DNA of 64,000 bases from Chalara sp. BL73 (GCA_918026815.1 CAKJVC010000143.1:310001-374000); one strand, 5' to 3'. Counted from the first letter of the stretch, positions 10,595 to 23,517 are shown. The notes: generated by a model not told the origin, from the letters alone. Made by a program: numbers and translations.

Positions 10595-12536
10595 ATGGCT
10601 GCGAATAATGGTAGCAATGCGAGTTCCAATCCTCCTAGATTGCAGACAGATCCTGCCTTTGAAGACTCTTATGCTCGATTTACAGAATACCCAAAAAATC
10701 TGATTCACCAATCACTGTATCCTGGTGCATTGGAGGGGTACATATCTCGCCTGGACCAAAATGCAGCAAAGCTTTTCAGCACAGATGGCGTCGATATTTC
10801 CTTTCGAGACTATACTGGTAATAACAATTCCGTATTAGTTCCGCAAGAATACTCTAATTTGGCAATAAAGGACCACATAGTGCGTGGGACAAGCGCAATG
10901 TCTCTACTGAAGACGCGCTGAAAGATCGGTTGGGAGATCTGACTTCAGTCGATCCTTATGGACCAATGGTAACAAAGAAAGACCCAAATTGTCGTTTCAT
11001 GTAAGTAGAAATTTTGTCGATAGCTTACTTCGAAGGATGCTAACAACATCCTGAGACTCTTCTCAGGGACAGATTCACGATCACCACTCAATTTGAGAAA
11101 AGAAATGCTTCTGAGAATCTTGACATACCATCAAGTCATGAGTGGGTTTCTAGACTTCTTATTCATATTTGGAATGAAGAATACCTATGATACCACTCGC
11201 GATCTGCGATACAGTGGTTTTCGAGAGAAGACTATGGTTAATGGTTCAACAAATCAAGCCTACGCTATATCGCAGCTTGGCCGAAGCGGAAGACAATTCG
11301 AACTATGCTACAACCTCAAATCTGTTGTGTGCAAAACTGACGCAACAAATCCTATATCACAATGGGAATGGGCCATCCGACAGGGCGCTTTTTATCACAA
11401 ATTTGATGTAGAAACAGGGTCATCTCTCTGGATTGTGACTGAAGGACGGAGAGCCAAGGGCAATCAGGGTAAGGATGTCAAGAGGTTAATACAAGAGCTC
11501 GTTGGCCCTAATGGTAGACCTGAGGACCGAGATTATAGTAGTCCAGAGAAGAGCTTTTACTCCAATTTATCGATCCACCTTCTCGTCTGCTACTGGTCAG
11601 TTGAGCAGTGGCGATGGTATATCGAATGGCTCGAGGATGTAGTTGAAGAACTAGTAAGATATCTGAACCTTCTACCGGCTGGCTTTGCTAACCAACCTCT
11701 TTTCCGTGAAGACCGAGAGAGCTATCCACGAGTGCCGGCTGCCAGGGGAAAGGGGTAAAAACTACGGGTATACAACCAGTAATGTTCAGAGTGTTCAGCA
11801 TTATGAAGATAAGCTAAATGAAGCGATTATGGTCCTCGAGACTAACAGTAGCGCTCTGACTTCGCTCCACAAGTACTACCAAAAGCTTCTTCATACTTCA
11901 GGCTTTCATTTACAAAAACCTTGCAAGGAAGATATTATTGCATTTGCAAGAAAAATTGATGAAATGGTGTATGATTTAAGCATGAATATCAAAAGAGCTA
12001 AAGTACTTTTAAAAATCACGACAGACAGAAAAAATCTAATTCTTCAACATTTGCAAAACCAAGCAATAGAGAAACAGAGCGAAGCGACAGAGAAAATGGA
12101 ACGCCTCACAATCAGCATGCACACGATCGGGAGAATGGCTCAGAAAGAAGCTATTGCTATGCGGATTGTTACGGTAGTGACCCTGATATTTCTTCCTGCG
12201 ACATTCGTATCTGTGAGTTTGACTACATTCCTTATAGCAGCTGTGGTTCTGGCCAAAAGCTTAAATTTGTCGCAGACTTTGTTCAGCACCGATATTATAA
12301 AATACCAGGATCCTGGAAACAGCAGTGACAATAACACGGGCACATCGTCTCAACCGTACATGGGATCTTTTTCAAAAGTCGCCATGGACCGGTGGCTTGA
12401 AGTATCCCTCCCTCTGACTGCCCTTACCTTGCTCATTGGTTTTCTGGCCTTTGTGCTTGCCAATAAGCGAGCGAAAGACCGACTAGAAAAGAAGGGACTG
12501 TTACCAATATACGAGGTAGAAGATAAGAGCTGTTAA
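10595..12536 (+). CDS. Fungal CorA-like membrane protein
   Basis: Predicted 567-aa protein of the large fungal CorA-like family: a soluble N-terminal domain, a long helical region and two C-terminal TM helices. Exons are 10595-10831, 10894-11000, 11056-11653, 11712-12212 and 12276-12536, and every junction closes in frame. Family words seen are CRF / ILFSGTDSRSPL, LRILTYHQVMSGFLDFLF, LGRSGRQFELCYNLKS, and FLPATFVS / TLFSTDIIKYQ at the first TM. The second TM is LTALTLLIGFLAFVLA near the end. The GMN motif of true CorA Mg2+ channels is not visible between the TMs, so ion transport is unproven. The first intron (10832-10893, acceptor ACAAG) is the weakest junction; a 1-bp frameshift there is the alternative. 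Confidence 0.85.
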
Positions 12537-13751
12537 TGCTCAAGCTTGTTCTTCAGTTACCCAGGTTATGCTCTATCTGAGCATGCAACTAGACTGTTCA
12601 TCCAAGGCCGGAATGGATAGCAAGGTTACAATATTTTCTTGATTGTATTGGTTAGAATATAAATTTAGTTTGGACATACAAAATTACTTGAAGTTAAGGC
12701 CATTTCGTTCTCTAAATATATGGCGACTGGGGTTATGGCAGCTCGGGGGAAGGAAGCTAGCCGTGCCTGTTCAATGTACTGTACCAAGACCATTCCGTGC
12801 TTTTCAGGACAATTCAGTAATATGTATGTTAATATAATAAGTATTGGTACATTTCACTCTGCTATCAACACATTTGTAAAATGCCAACGTGAAAAATCAT
12901 GCTTAGTAAAGAATAAAAGTGCGTATTGTACCTACAGTCTGGCCCTTGCAGATCGGGCTGGCGTTGCTGTGGCGCTCAAGAAAGCAAAAAGATTTTCAGC
13001 CCATGCGATCAACGTGCCCTTGTGCATATTCCCTGTTAAGTCGATACAGTGCCTTCTGGGGAGCCTGGAAGCCCTTTCTTGGTTGTGCGGGACATGCTTC
13101 TCCACAGTGCCTGCGAACATGAGCTATCACATCCTCTTTCAACCCGCATCTATTGACCCAAGGGTCCATCTAGGAGAGGATAAGCCTCTCCTGACACACA
13201 AACCTATCACTCGGAGTCGCCGGGTACTCCGGTCCTATGCCTCTCAGCTGTACTGGAGCAATCGTACCTAAATGTAAGGTTTTGGAAATCGTCCTAGCGA
13301 TTTCGCCCTGTTCAATGAGGGATTGTCCAAGAATTATCGTCTTCCATATCACTTTGTTGTAGAAGGCAGCATTCTGAACTTTTACCTAGAAATAGAGAAT
13401 CCCGAATCCGGACCATGATGTATACGTGCCCCTGTCATCTATGCTGTGCATGAGAGGTAGAGGTTGCATACACCGCCATACTGTAGTATGTGGTCAGCAC
13501 CCTTTGCTGCTACCCACCCACCCGCTTGTGCCAGCCTGATCCCCTCACCGATGTTGAGGCTCAATTATCATGGGCTATGCTCATGGGCGAGGCTGTATCT
13601 TCAAACTCATCTCTTTCGCCTGTGACTCGTAAATGCCCTTTGAACAACCGCACTAACAGATTTTATCTATCTTTGTTGTTGTCAACCTTATAGCTCATGT
13701 GTCAACGACACTGGAAGCTATCTGACGGCGGCATTCTGCATCCTCACAACC
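12537..13751. other. Intergenic, no supported gene
   Basis: About 1.2 kb between two plus-strand genes. The longest frame (12720-13271, 183 codons) has an unusual Cys/Ser-rich composition, no domain and competing frames on both strands, so I do not call it. Confidence 0.45.
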
Positions 13752-16700
13752 ATGTCGCCACAACGTGAGATAATGTCAATTGACGATGCAAAGGACGCAT
13801 ATGATAGAGCTCTAGCAAGGCACACGCTCGAAGCAGCATGCAAACGACGATACGTGCGAACCTCGCTCTTTGTAGACTGGTTGAAAAGCAAAGTGGATAT
13901 CTGCAAAGATGGAGAAGTGTATACGACCAGTCAGGTTAATCTGCTGCTTCTTGCTGCGTACAGAAACCACGTCGACAACGAGGTTCTACCTATCAGAATA
14001 GAAAAGTTGAGCAATGAAAAGCACCAATGCCTCCTAATTTTCAGCATATTGTTTGAAATGGGCCTTGGACACTTCATTCACGAAATCTTCCGACAGGATA
14101 GAATTGATAGGCATCTTCCTATAGCGCAATATGTCTTACAGCAAATGTTTCGAGAGCTTGGGGCTGATAGTGACGAAGCAAAGCGATTTGATGAATTACA
14201 ATGGAAGTTTTGCGCAGTTCAATTTGAGCTGGACATGGCTCGCGATCTTCCAGGCGCCAACATACTCCCTATATGTCGCAGAGAAGAGATCAAGGTTCAG
14301 AAAGGCGGAACAGCGAAACTTTGGGAGATTGAAGTTCTGGAAGGATTCGTTGGGGAGGACTTGAGAGCCAGAGTAAAAAACTCGCGCTACGAGCCCGATG
14401 ATGGCTTAGGCCCTGTATGTCCAGCCTCCCCTACTTGGCTATGATATATATATCTCAGGAGCTAATTGGATGATAGCGCTATCACTTCGCTTTGAAAGTT
14501 TTTGAGGAGGGAAGTAGATATGAGAACGAGAAGAAGGCTTTCCATGCGCTCCAAAATCAAAGTGGAATTGTGCGATATCTCGGGGAATACACGCAACAGC
14601 CCGAAAATAGCAAAGATGAAGATTTGAAGACTACGTACAATATTCTTCTTGAGTACGGCATCTTCGATCTATCTGATTTCTTTGTATATCGGCTCCCACC
14701 AGTCTTTCCCGGAGAGATTGAGACATTTTGGAACAACTTGTTTGATGTAGCGTATGCCCTTGATCGTCTTCACAACCTCAAGATTAAGAGTGATGGAGTT
14801 ATGAATGACTTGCTTGGGTAAGTAAGTGTCTGTAATTTATCTTCGATCTAAATAATGGCAGATGGCATGGTGACATAAAGCCCGATAATATAATACTTTT
14901 TGAAGAGGATGTAGCTGGGACAACAGGCGAGCGATTTAAGCTTGCAGATCCAGGTTTTGCAAAATTCGTTCCACGATCACAAAACATTGAGGCTGTGATT
15001 TTAGATGGCAAAACTATCACGTACAGTACGATTTCTAACCCCCACTTTGGGATTATTGAACCTAAATGCTTTAGGTCCTCCGGAGTCTTGTGGAGAAGCC
15101 TTCGACTCTCCTTGCTTCCAGACATTCGACACCTGGTCTCTTGCTTGCGTTTTCTCGGTAGCAGCTACTTGGGTAGTTCTCGGACTTCCAGGCACTAAGT
15201 ATTATATACGAGTCCGTGAAAAGGCGATTGAAAGTAGAATCAAAGACGATAAAACTAATCAAGAGATGAGAAGCTTGCCCAAAAGTGACTGCTTTCATGA
15301 TGGCACCGGTGTGCTCTCGGAAGTATTAGACTGGCACGATTTCTTACGAAACGCCGCTAGAAAGACTGACCTTATGACAGAAAGAGTGCTTGACTGGGTT
15401 GACGAGATTTTACTTGCTAGCGACCCAAAGAAAAGAGCGACAACAAAGAGCTTCTGTGCGATGTTGAAGAGAATATCAAACGAGACCAGATCGAAATTGT
15501 CAAGTCTCCCTGATATTAAAGAGAGCATTGTCCAACTTCTTCATGAGCTTGATAAAGAAGCGGAGGGAGAGGCTAGTTCTGAGCTAATTATTCAACCTCC
15601 CACTAGTACGAAACAAATGACTGCCAGTGAATCCCGCCGAAACCTACAATCTAAGATTCGCAACGCCCCTCTGCAAAAAACAGCAAATCGTTATGAGTAT
15701 CTCAAGTCTGGGCCAAGATCTACCCGACAGAGTCCTCTGAGAGAACATCCTCGAGATACTCAAGAAATATTCAAACCTCGCATGGGTACACCGAATGCAC
15801 AGGCAGTGTCACTTAATTATAGGAGTTCGGAGAACTCCTCCATTGCTCCGAGGCATCAACTAGTTAGCCAGATCGAAATACCCAAGGCAACCCGGCTGAA
15901 TAATGGCTCACGGGATGAGTCGCTCTCGCCTCCAATGAGAAGGAAAATAATCGCTCCTCCACAATACATGCAACAAGCAAGGAAAGACTCAGATTCGAGC
16001 AGTAAGCCGAGATCTATTGCTCGAAGAGTAGCAGCCTTTATGCGAAATAGTCCAAAGAAGGACGATTTATTCAAACAATTTTTTGAAAATAGAGATATAG
16101 TAAACACTTTTTGTTCCACAAATATGGGAATTGAAGCACTAACGAAATTGCAAGGTTTTTCTCATCGATAATGGGTGGACAATGAGAGAATTTTGGGAAG
16201 AAGCCACTGAGCTTCTTAAGACTCTGGTGACCCGCTGTGTGCGTTTAGATCCAGATGGAATGGATCTTAGGTTTACTAATGGCTTTGTCACCGTTAACAA
16301 AAAGGATGACCCAAAATCTTTCATGACGGCGATGAAAAACCCAGATGCGATGCCTTCGCTAACCATGCTCACGGATATCCGAGACAAGCTCTCGGAGATT
16401 ATTCAAGACCATCTTAGAGATGCAGAGAATCAAAAGAGACGGAATTCGAAGCCTAAATACCTTACCCTGATCATATTCACTGATGGAATATGGCAAGGTA
16501 CCCCTGTCAAAGAGCAGGTGCGACGAAAGATCATTGAGCTAGTCACTAGAACAATAGAAGTCATTGGTGAGCTTAAGCTACGTCCAGTTAGCATTGAATT
16601 TGTTCAATTCGGAAATGACGTGGATGCAACGTACAGGCTTAAAGCACTAGACAATCATTGGGACTACGATGGCATACCGTAAGTTGCACTTATAGTTCAG

Positions 16701-17133
16701 AAACCCTAGCGGCTAACATTACCAATTTAGTGATATCGTTGATACTACACGTTCCGACGGCGACCTAGACAAGATGATGCTTGGAAGTTTTGTCGAAGCT
16801 TATGATTTGGAAAGTGACGACGATGAAGAGTCTTGCGGCCCGGATGTTAGCTCTGCTTCTCCAGACCAGCAATCCTATATATTTGAATCACCAAGCCCAA
16901 GACAAGTATCCCAGAATCAATATCTTGTATCGGAGGATGAAAGATTGAATCAAGCGGCGGAGCGTCAGCCACCTGCTAGCTCATCAAGGATATTTAGAAG
17001 TCAGACATCTGAATCCAATCCGGCGCCGTCCAACGAAGGGATCTCTGAAGATCCACCTTCTTCGAGCCGCAGACCGCAATCGTCACGAAGTATTGTTTAT
17101 CATTTAAATAAACTCCGAAAATCGAGTAAGTAA
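13752..17133 (+). CDS. Large protein kinase with C-terminal vWA-like domain
   Basis: Predicted 1039-aa protein. Exons are 13752-14414, 14477-14817, 14862-15025, 15075-16099, 16155-16678 and 16731-17133; all five introns have good signals and phases close. Residues 1 to about 190 form a helical domain typical of this fungal kinase family. The kinase follows: KGGTAKLW (Gly loop), FALKVF (Lys), WHGDIKPDN (catalytic loop, HGD for HRD), LADPGFAKF (DPG for DFG), ITYSPPES and FDTWSLACVFSVAATWVV. The key Asp residues remain, so activity is possible. A Ser-rich linker leads to a vWA-like domain after residue 510 (DIVFLIDNGWTM, then LIIFTDGIW), where the MIDAS-type D-x-S-x-S is degenerate. The tail is disordered. 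Function is unknown; such proteins are common in expanded fungal families. Confidence 0.88.
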
Positions 17134-19362
17134 CTGAGACTGAATAAGAAGGGGCCTCATGAGTATATGATTTATCTGTATAATACTGAAATGCGCTGGG
17201 TGGAGAAACAGCACGGAATACTAAAGTTAATGAACGTTCTTTGCGAGATGTTTAAATAGATGGCGCGATGTTTACATTTGTCATTTTGTTTTAGAAGATC
17301 TGATTGGGGCCTGTAAACTTCCGGAACTTAGATGTCTATACACAAATCATGATCGGAGGCGCACTATTGCACTAGGCCGCATTAGACAATGAGGATTGTT
17401 CCACCTCAAGTAGATAGCTGCCACGCCTTAGGTTTGACCACGTCACCACCATCTCAATACATGATATTTACAGGGTTTTTCAATCCAGCGTTGGCAAAAC
17501 CAGCCAAAGGGACAAATAAAACGCAACAATCTACGACACTGCGTAATTGAAATGACTCTCTGTTTCTACTTACAACACATGTACCTATTGTGTCTACTTT
17601 TGGCTTGAAAGTAATTCTGAAAAGAAATCGACTTTCTCTTTGCAACTACATAGCCGCTACAGTCGAAGCTAATATTCTTGGGGCCTCATTTGCCAAGCAG
17701 CACTATAACTGTGGTACTGAAATTGTGGAGGTTATATAACAGATAGAAAGCGACTAGCAAGGAAAGTTAACTTCAGAATATTTCAAGATTGAAAACTTGA
17801 ATTTTAGACATCCCTTTTTAGTATCTATTTGTTGATTATAAATCTTTCCACAGCTTCGAACGGTGGACGTGAGATCAGTCAGAGATTGAAGACTTTATGA
17901 CTCGTGACTGGAGATTTATTTAATTACTAAGAATACAAATCCGCATCTTTTCACCGATAATCTCGCCATATTCCTAAATCACTGCTGTGTAAAATATGTT
18001 GCCTGAGACAATTACTATTCTGCAACACCAGTGGTTGTTATAATTGAACAGCCATAATGGTCATCAGACCTTTCGGAAATCGCCAAGAACTAATTTAAAT
18101 AGGTTTTATATGATCCGTTTCGAGAGCCCGAGCTGGGCTTCAATTACTCCTTCTCCATCCTTTATACCTAGCGCTATTAATCGATTTCATACTGCAACTA
18201 TTAGCAAGGCAATTGAATCTGGTTAATTATCAATTGAAACTAATTGTACGCGATGTGTGCAATTAATTATTTGATCTAGAAATGTGGGAATCTTGTTTTT
18301 GATAAGATCTTCTACATTGGTAAAAACTTTTCTGAATTTGTTGCTACCAATCAAATTAAGGCTCGGAGGAAATACGCAGTTGCTTCAATATATAACAGAA
18401 GGAAGAAAGATAAAATCTAAACAAGAAATCAAAGTAGTAAATCAACAAATAATAAAATATGTAAAACGATGTATTTCCTAAGTATTGACGCTAATACGTT
18501 GCTCCAGGATCTTCGCTTCTTAGAACCTCGTTTACTCTGTCGAGCCATAGGACAAAATTTCTGCTTGGATAATTTTTGGGAATACTAATTCAGAAAAGAG
18601 CATTTCTCATTTGGATTCAACAAAACGGCATTGCGGAATCCGAACTCGCGATTTCATGAACTTCGAAATCGAAACATTCTAAATATGTGAGGCTGTGGTT
18701 ACCCTAGACTAAGGAGACAGCCTAGTTCTCCTCAGCCTGTACTGGTATGTATCAGCCGATCTTTTTTTTATTTTTATGTTATAACTGATATTTTGAGAAG
18801 TAGCAGCCATAGATCGGTAATTCCTGTGGTTGGTGGGTGTTGATCCAGTGACCGAGATGCAGCTTTCCAGAGAACTTCAGAAGCATGCTCGGCTGATTAG
18901 TGTTCCATCTTAGGACTTATGTTCAGACCATGGGAACCTTTATTGCCTTGGAAAAACTAGATTTCTGTACTGATATCTCAGGTTTCAAAACTACTAGTAT
19001 TTATAGTAGCTGCTTCCGATTAGGTTGAGACTGAAGCGATTGCACTAGAGTAGAGGGAGAATGACATATTTTACACCGATGTCAGAACAGCAGAGGACTT
19101 GCGGGGATGGTAAAAATAGATGATTAGGGTATCGCAAAGAGGAAAATATCCCTATGGAAAGCTTTAACAAACTTATAGAATTATATGAAAAACGACTCAG
19201 ACATCACAGACTTACGAAAAAATCGGATTAGCTCAGAATCATTGGAAAGCAATGCTCCGCCACCAAAAACTGAATGCATAACGTATCCACCTCCTGCTCA
19301 ACACAATTTCACATGGCGATATCCTATCAGCTACAACCAGTGACCAAATGTTTATTCTCAAC
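17134..19362. other. AT-rich intergenic region
   Basis: 2.2 kb between convergent genes with no recognisable coding. It contains repeat copy B (18686-18760). Just upstream of it lies a short stretch (about 18640-18665) that faintly resembles a tRNA B-box read on the minus strand but does not fold as a tRNA arm. Confidence 0.45.
18686..18760 (+). repeat. Dispersed repeat family, copy B
   Basis: TGTGAGGCTGTGGTTACCCT at its start, followed by AGACAGCCTAGTTCTCCTCA. It aligns with copies A and C over about 75 bp, and many differences are transitions. Confidence 0.6.
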
Positions 19363-20544
19363 TCATGCCTGGAATTCGCGCTTGCGCATCACTGGATTAC
19401 CGGGGAGGGAAGTGAGCCCTGGATGATTTGTTAGCTTGGGTGCTATGATAAAATACTTGTGAACTTACATCCTTCTGTAAACTCTCCGACATTGTCCTTA
19501 ACGGCACAAGCGTTCATCTGAGCAACAGTTTGCGACTTTAGTGGATTGCCATTCCCGCAAGCGAAAAACATGCAGGTGGAGTCCATGGCTTTCTGGAGAG
19601 AGTCTCCCTTCCAGCCAAAGACGTAATCGGCATGGCTAGAGTAGCCCTTACCATCTCCAGTGCTCCAAACAAATGGTTGTGACCCATCTGCGGGCCATAG
19701 AGACTTGTCGTTAAACTGTCTCGTGTCCCACAGAGTCTCATAGGCGACTTGGGGCATGCGAACGGGATGTGAGGCTGGACAAGGTCCAGCAGGCGCAAAA
19801 CCACTGTCTTTTGCGGTATTATACATGTGATCTTGGTGGTTGGGGCTATCAAGGTTCTTGCCATCCCAGCATCTGGTGACTGTTAGTGAGTACGGAGTGA
19901 AAAAGCAGGATTACTAACGCCGGGAAGTGGTGCACGGCCATAATGCCAGCTGGGCATGGTGCTGTCGGGAATTCAACAGTCTCGGGAAATCTAGTTAATT
20001 TTGTTTGTAGGCAAGTGTAGCGGAGACCCGGCACTACTTTGTCTTTCGAATTAATCATTGGGCTGCCGACAGTCATGCGGAAACCCTAAGATGGTTAATT
20101 GATTATAAGCGTACTAGTTAGCTGACTTACAGGCTTAAAAGCCGTAATCTTGTCCTTGCCATTTGTGTTGAAATCCACTTGCGTATAATAGATAGTCATT
20201 CCACCCTTAATGTTATCACCCTCTAGCTGAGCATTGGGGTAAATTGGGACACGCTTGTATGTTCCGTTACGAGCTTTAAAGTATAATACCGCAGTCCAGT
20301 AGTTGGAAAAATCCTCGGAAAAGGAGCATGTTGTGCAAGTACCTTTGTTGCCAATATCCATTTCCGAAGAGTTCATGGTTGGTGCAAAAACATTTCCACC
20401 GACAATTTGGTGTACATGTGCTGAAGGGACCTTGCCAGGCTCAACGAGAGGATCGATGCGCTGGATGCTTAGAGTCGAACATCCGAATCGGAGGCCAGCC
20501 TGTGAAGGCGCAACAAGCGCAAGAGCAATAATTAGCCACTTCAT
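19363..20544 (-). CDS. Secreted DUF1996 domain protein
   Basis: Predicted 346-aa secreted protein. A signal peptide (MKWLIIALALVAPSQA) is followed directly by the DUF1996 domain, which fills the rest; the domain is widespread in ascomycetes and its biochemical role is unknown. Exons are 20544-20131, 20085-19919, 19872-19469 and 19418-19363, all in phase. Family words include DPLVEPGKVPSAHVHQIVGG near the N-terminus, GGMTIYY, FPACWDGKNLDSPNHQDHM across a splice, and HADYVFGWKGDSLQKAMD. The end is GWLTSLPGN. Length and motif order match intact family members. Its neighbours do not suggest a pathway. Confidence 0.92.
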
Positions 20545-22503
20545 TTTTTTTTATAAAAAAGCCCAGTGAATAATTCTAGCAAAGATGGAGGTTTATGAAA
20601 GCAGAAAGTGGCACTGGCGCACTTGTGTATAAAACTTAAAATTTCCGTCCTCTGTTATGAGTATATGTTTATATGCCGTGCAAAACTTGCCGTTTCCAGG
20701 ATATATATTAATGAAACACTTATTTATCGTTTCCCCAAACTCGCCAGCCAGAGGCATCCACTCTTCAAAGCTTACCCCGCATTACTCTAATTACCCATAA
20801 ATGTATGTGTGGGTTCCTTTACAATACAGCGCGCCATACTTAGATGCTGGAGCTGCCGGCCTAGTTTGATAGGTTATTAACATATTAGTGATGGTGTTAA
20901 TCCTCTCACCTCTCCCTGAAAATAAGGATACTATCTATCTGCCGGAGTAGCATCGCTTGAGAATTTAGAAAGATAAGGGCATCTGGTCAATCAGCAGGTA
21001 GTATTCATATTTGGAAATACTCTTAACTCGGTCTACTTTTATGATACATTTCAGAACAAGAACCTTCCTGGCACAGGAAGTATCACATTTCCGGCACCTT
21101 TGTGCAATCTACCTGTGTGAGGGAGAAATCTATAGGTCAGAGGATAATCGGATATATGAAGCTTGACGTATTATTTATATACCATCTATGATGTGTGCAC
21201 TAAAACCATATGCTTAATTTAGGTACATTCACCAATTCGCAGGGGTTGAGACTTCAATATTTCTGAAATATCGCTTTTGGAGAGCAAGTCCTGCAATTTC
21301 TCGATTGGCAAAATTATTTCCCGTCTTATTATTGAGCTTGATCCTATAATGATACTCGCACAAAGCCTCCGTAGCTGCTAGCCCATTTATTCACGGATGT
21401 ACTGTGTTGGGATACCTATCACCGTGCAAAAGTCGTAGTAGCTATTGACTACGCTCTTGCGGTGGTGATATTGGTTCCTTGATTGAGGTTCTAAGCTATG
21501 GTCTACATCCTGTGCTCCATTGCTTCACGTGACTTATGTACATGCTTACCAACACTTGGTCTTGCTATTTAATGGAACAGACTTTATTTTCCACTCCTGA
21601 CTCTAGTCTCATCACCCAAAACATAGAGTATAATATCTTTGACAGTTCGCTATGTTCATTCCCAACAGATTGTACAGTGAATATATTTTACGTAATATCA
21701 ACCTGAGATTCGAATATCCATATTCTTAAGTAGAAAGCCAAATATCTATAACTAGCAACTTAGAACTTGTTTCATCGCCAAAGTACCTAGTGGAAGACAG
21801 CTTATGGGCCATGTCTCTACCTCCTATTTATTAGTACAAAATATCTACCGAATAGCTCAATCTGGATTCTTCATCTACGGAGTCGGCCGCAGATAAGAAA
21901 GAAGAGCCAAGTATAAAACACGTGTCGGTCTTCTAATGCAGCCGGCGCCAGAAAGGCCACAGGGATGGACTCCAAAATCAGAAATACTTATCCCCGAAAA
22001 TGAGAGGGTTCTATCTCGAACGTCCGTGTTCTCTGTAGTCTGGTTCTTGGGATGTTCCTGTTTCAACAATCACCTATTCAGTATTTACTCCTAACTTCAT
22101 CGACGCCTCAAAAGTCTTAGTCACATAATCTCATATATTCCTCGTTAAGCCCAGATAAGTTTTTAACATTGTGCAATGATAAAGCAGTTTATTATGGTCT
22201 AATCTACCTGCAGATGTCAGGAATATGAGATCACATGACTCGAATGGGCCGACTATCCTCCAGCTACTAGCAGAGGAGGCACCTATATATTACAAAGGAT
22301 CCTCACTTTTCTTTTGATTCTCTAAGGGTTAGTCTTATTGCTATTGTATCTAGCCTGTTGAACACTATTATTGTTCTATTGTTCTCAAGACTATATCACA
22401 ACGTTTCTGAACCTCACACCTTGGCAGCCAGTCTCCTATATTTCTACCTCAACGCCCCATCAAATACTTAGTCCAAAGAAAGGCGAACTTGAGACAAAAT
22501 CCT
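20545..22503. other. Intergenic, contains left arm of an inverted repeat
   Basis: About 2 kb without a supported gene. The only structure I see is the arm at 21407-21531 that recurs inverted at 24047-24182. Short frames at 20608-20790, 21875-22069 and 22371-22559 look random. Confidence 0.5.
21407..21531 (+). repeat. Left arm of inverted repeat flanking the MBL-like gene
   Basis: Starts TTGGGATACCTATCACCGTG, includes GTCGTAGTAGCTATTGACTA and TGGTTCCTTGATTGAGGTTC, and ends CCATTGCTTCACGTG. The reverse complement of 24047-24182 aligns along this whole length, with gaps and mostly transition differences. Confidence 0.65.
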
Positions 22504-23517
22504 TCACACCAACACGTAACTACCGCCATTGTCAACTTCAACAACAGTCGGCTCTTTGATTGGCTTCTCCGGTCCCAGCTCCTTTCTCAGCTCATCGACG
22601 CCCCATTGTAGGTTACGAGGTACGTCCCTCACAAACCAACCTATAAATCCTCTATATAAGAGGCTTACAATATCACCGCTATGCACATAGTATTGTGCTT
22701 CCATGGCCTGCATAATGGCGAGTCCATCTTTGGCACCTAGAATCGATTGTACACCAAACGCATAGCTATCTTTGAGTGGCGCCAGCAATGCTAACATCTT
22801 CACGGCCGGAGTCGTGGAACTTGCAAGCCCTTTGATGGAAGCTTCATCCGCGGAAATACCATGTGGTGCTACCAAGATTAACTCATTTTCAGCGGGGTTA
22901 ACAGAGGTAATAAGTGCCAACCCGAAGTTGTTGGGTCTTGTCACCGTAGGTGGGAAAGCAGTCAGCCACTCCGGTAAGGGTAGACCGGGATGTCCTTCTT
23001 TGAATGATGCCTTGCTTGGGTCGTGAGAGGGCATTGATACAACGGTATCGAAGTAGCCCCATGGTGCGATATCTCTAGCCGCCGTATCTACTGCAAAGAC
23101 AGGTGTGGAAGTAGCAAATTGAAGTAAGCTCTCTTTACTGCAATGCTCTGCCACGCCCGTGATGAAGATTGCGTCGACTGCCGGGGCAGTATGTGTTGGG
23201 ACCAGATTATTCCCAGCTGCAAGCTCGATCTCTACAATAGCAGTATCGATAGCGGCCCGGTTTGGAAGTGCTGGATCCCGCCCCAATTTCATTTCGAGCA
23301 AAAGCGATGTTAAGACTTGTACTGGCTGGCCGAACCACGGATCTATAACTACATGATAGTATACTTTGTTGTTTGTGTTTTCATTGGTGGTAGGTTGAGG
23401 AAAGGAAATCAGCCAGGCGACGTCGCCATTGATGAAGGTGATAATGGGCCTTGAGACAGCCTGCCGTTGAGCGAACTGGGTCTTGAGGAACTGTACTCTA
23501 CTTGCAGTTGTTGACAT
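22504..23517 (-). CDS. Metallo-beta-lactamase-fold-like fungal protein
   Basis: Single-exon 337-aa cytosolic protein resembling a fungal metallo-beta-lactamase-like family. The N-terminal half has FINGDVAWLISFP and YYHVVIDPWFGQPVQV, matching the substrate-flap and first-strand pattern of that family. The position where relatives carry a metal-binding D/E-H-x-H-K motif reads ITGVAEHCSKESLLQF, so the second His appears replaced by Ser and metal binding is doubtful. No signal peptide or TM segment. The gene lies alone between the two arms of an inverted repeat (21407-21531 and 24047-24182), which may mean it is carried by a mobile unit. Alternative view: an ordinary gene with chance repeat insertions on both sides. 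Confidence 0.75.
   Translation of the reverse strand: MSTTASRVQFLKTQFAQRQAVSRPIITFINGDVAWLISFPQPTTNENTNNKVYYHVVIDPWFGQPVQVLTSLLLEMKLGRDPALPNRAAIDTAIVEIELAAGNNLVPTHTAPAVDAIFITGVAEHCSKESLLQFATSTPVFAVDTAARDIAPWGYFDTVVSMPSHDPSKASFKEGHPGLPLPEWLTAFPPTVTRPNNFGLALITSVNPAENELILVAPHGISADEASIKGLASSTTPAVKMLALLAPLKDSYAFGVQSILGAKDGLAIMQAMEAQYYVHSGDIVSLLYRGFIGWFVRDVPRNLQWGVDELRKELGPEKPIKEPTVVEVDNGGSYVLV

Noticed and set aside
12720..13271. 183-codon open frame
   Set aside because: Several overlapping frames on both strands, no domain, unusual composition and no start context.
18640..18665. tRNA-like B-box word on the minus strand
   Set aside because: Flanking bases do not pair into a T-arm and no A-box lies at the right distance.
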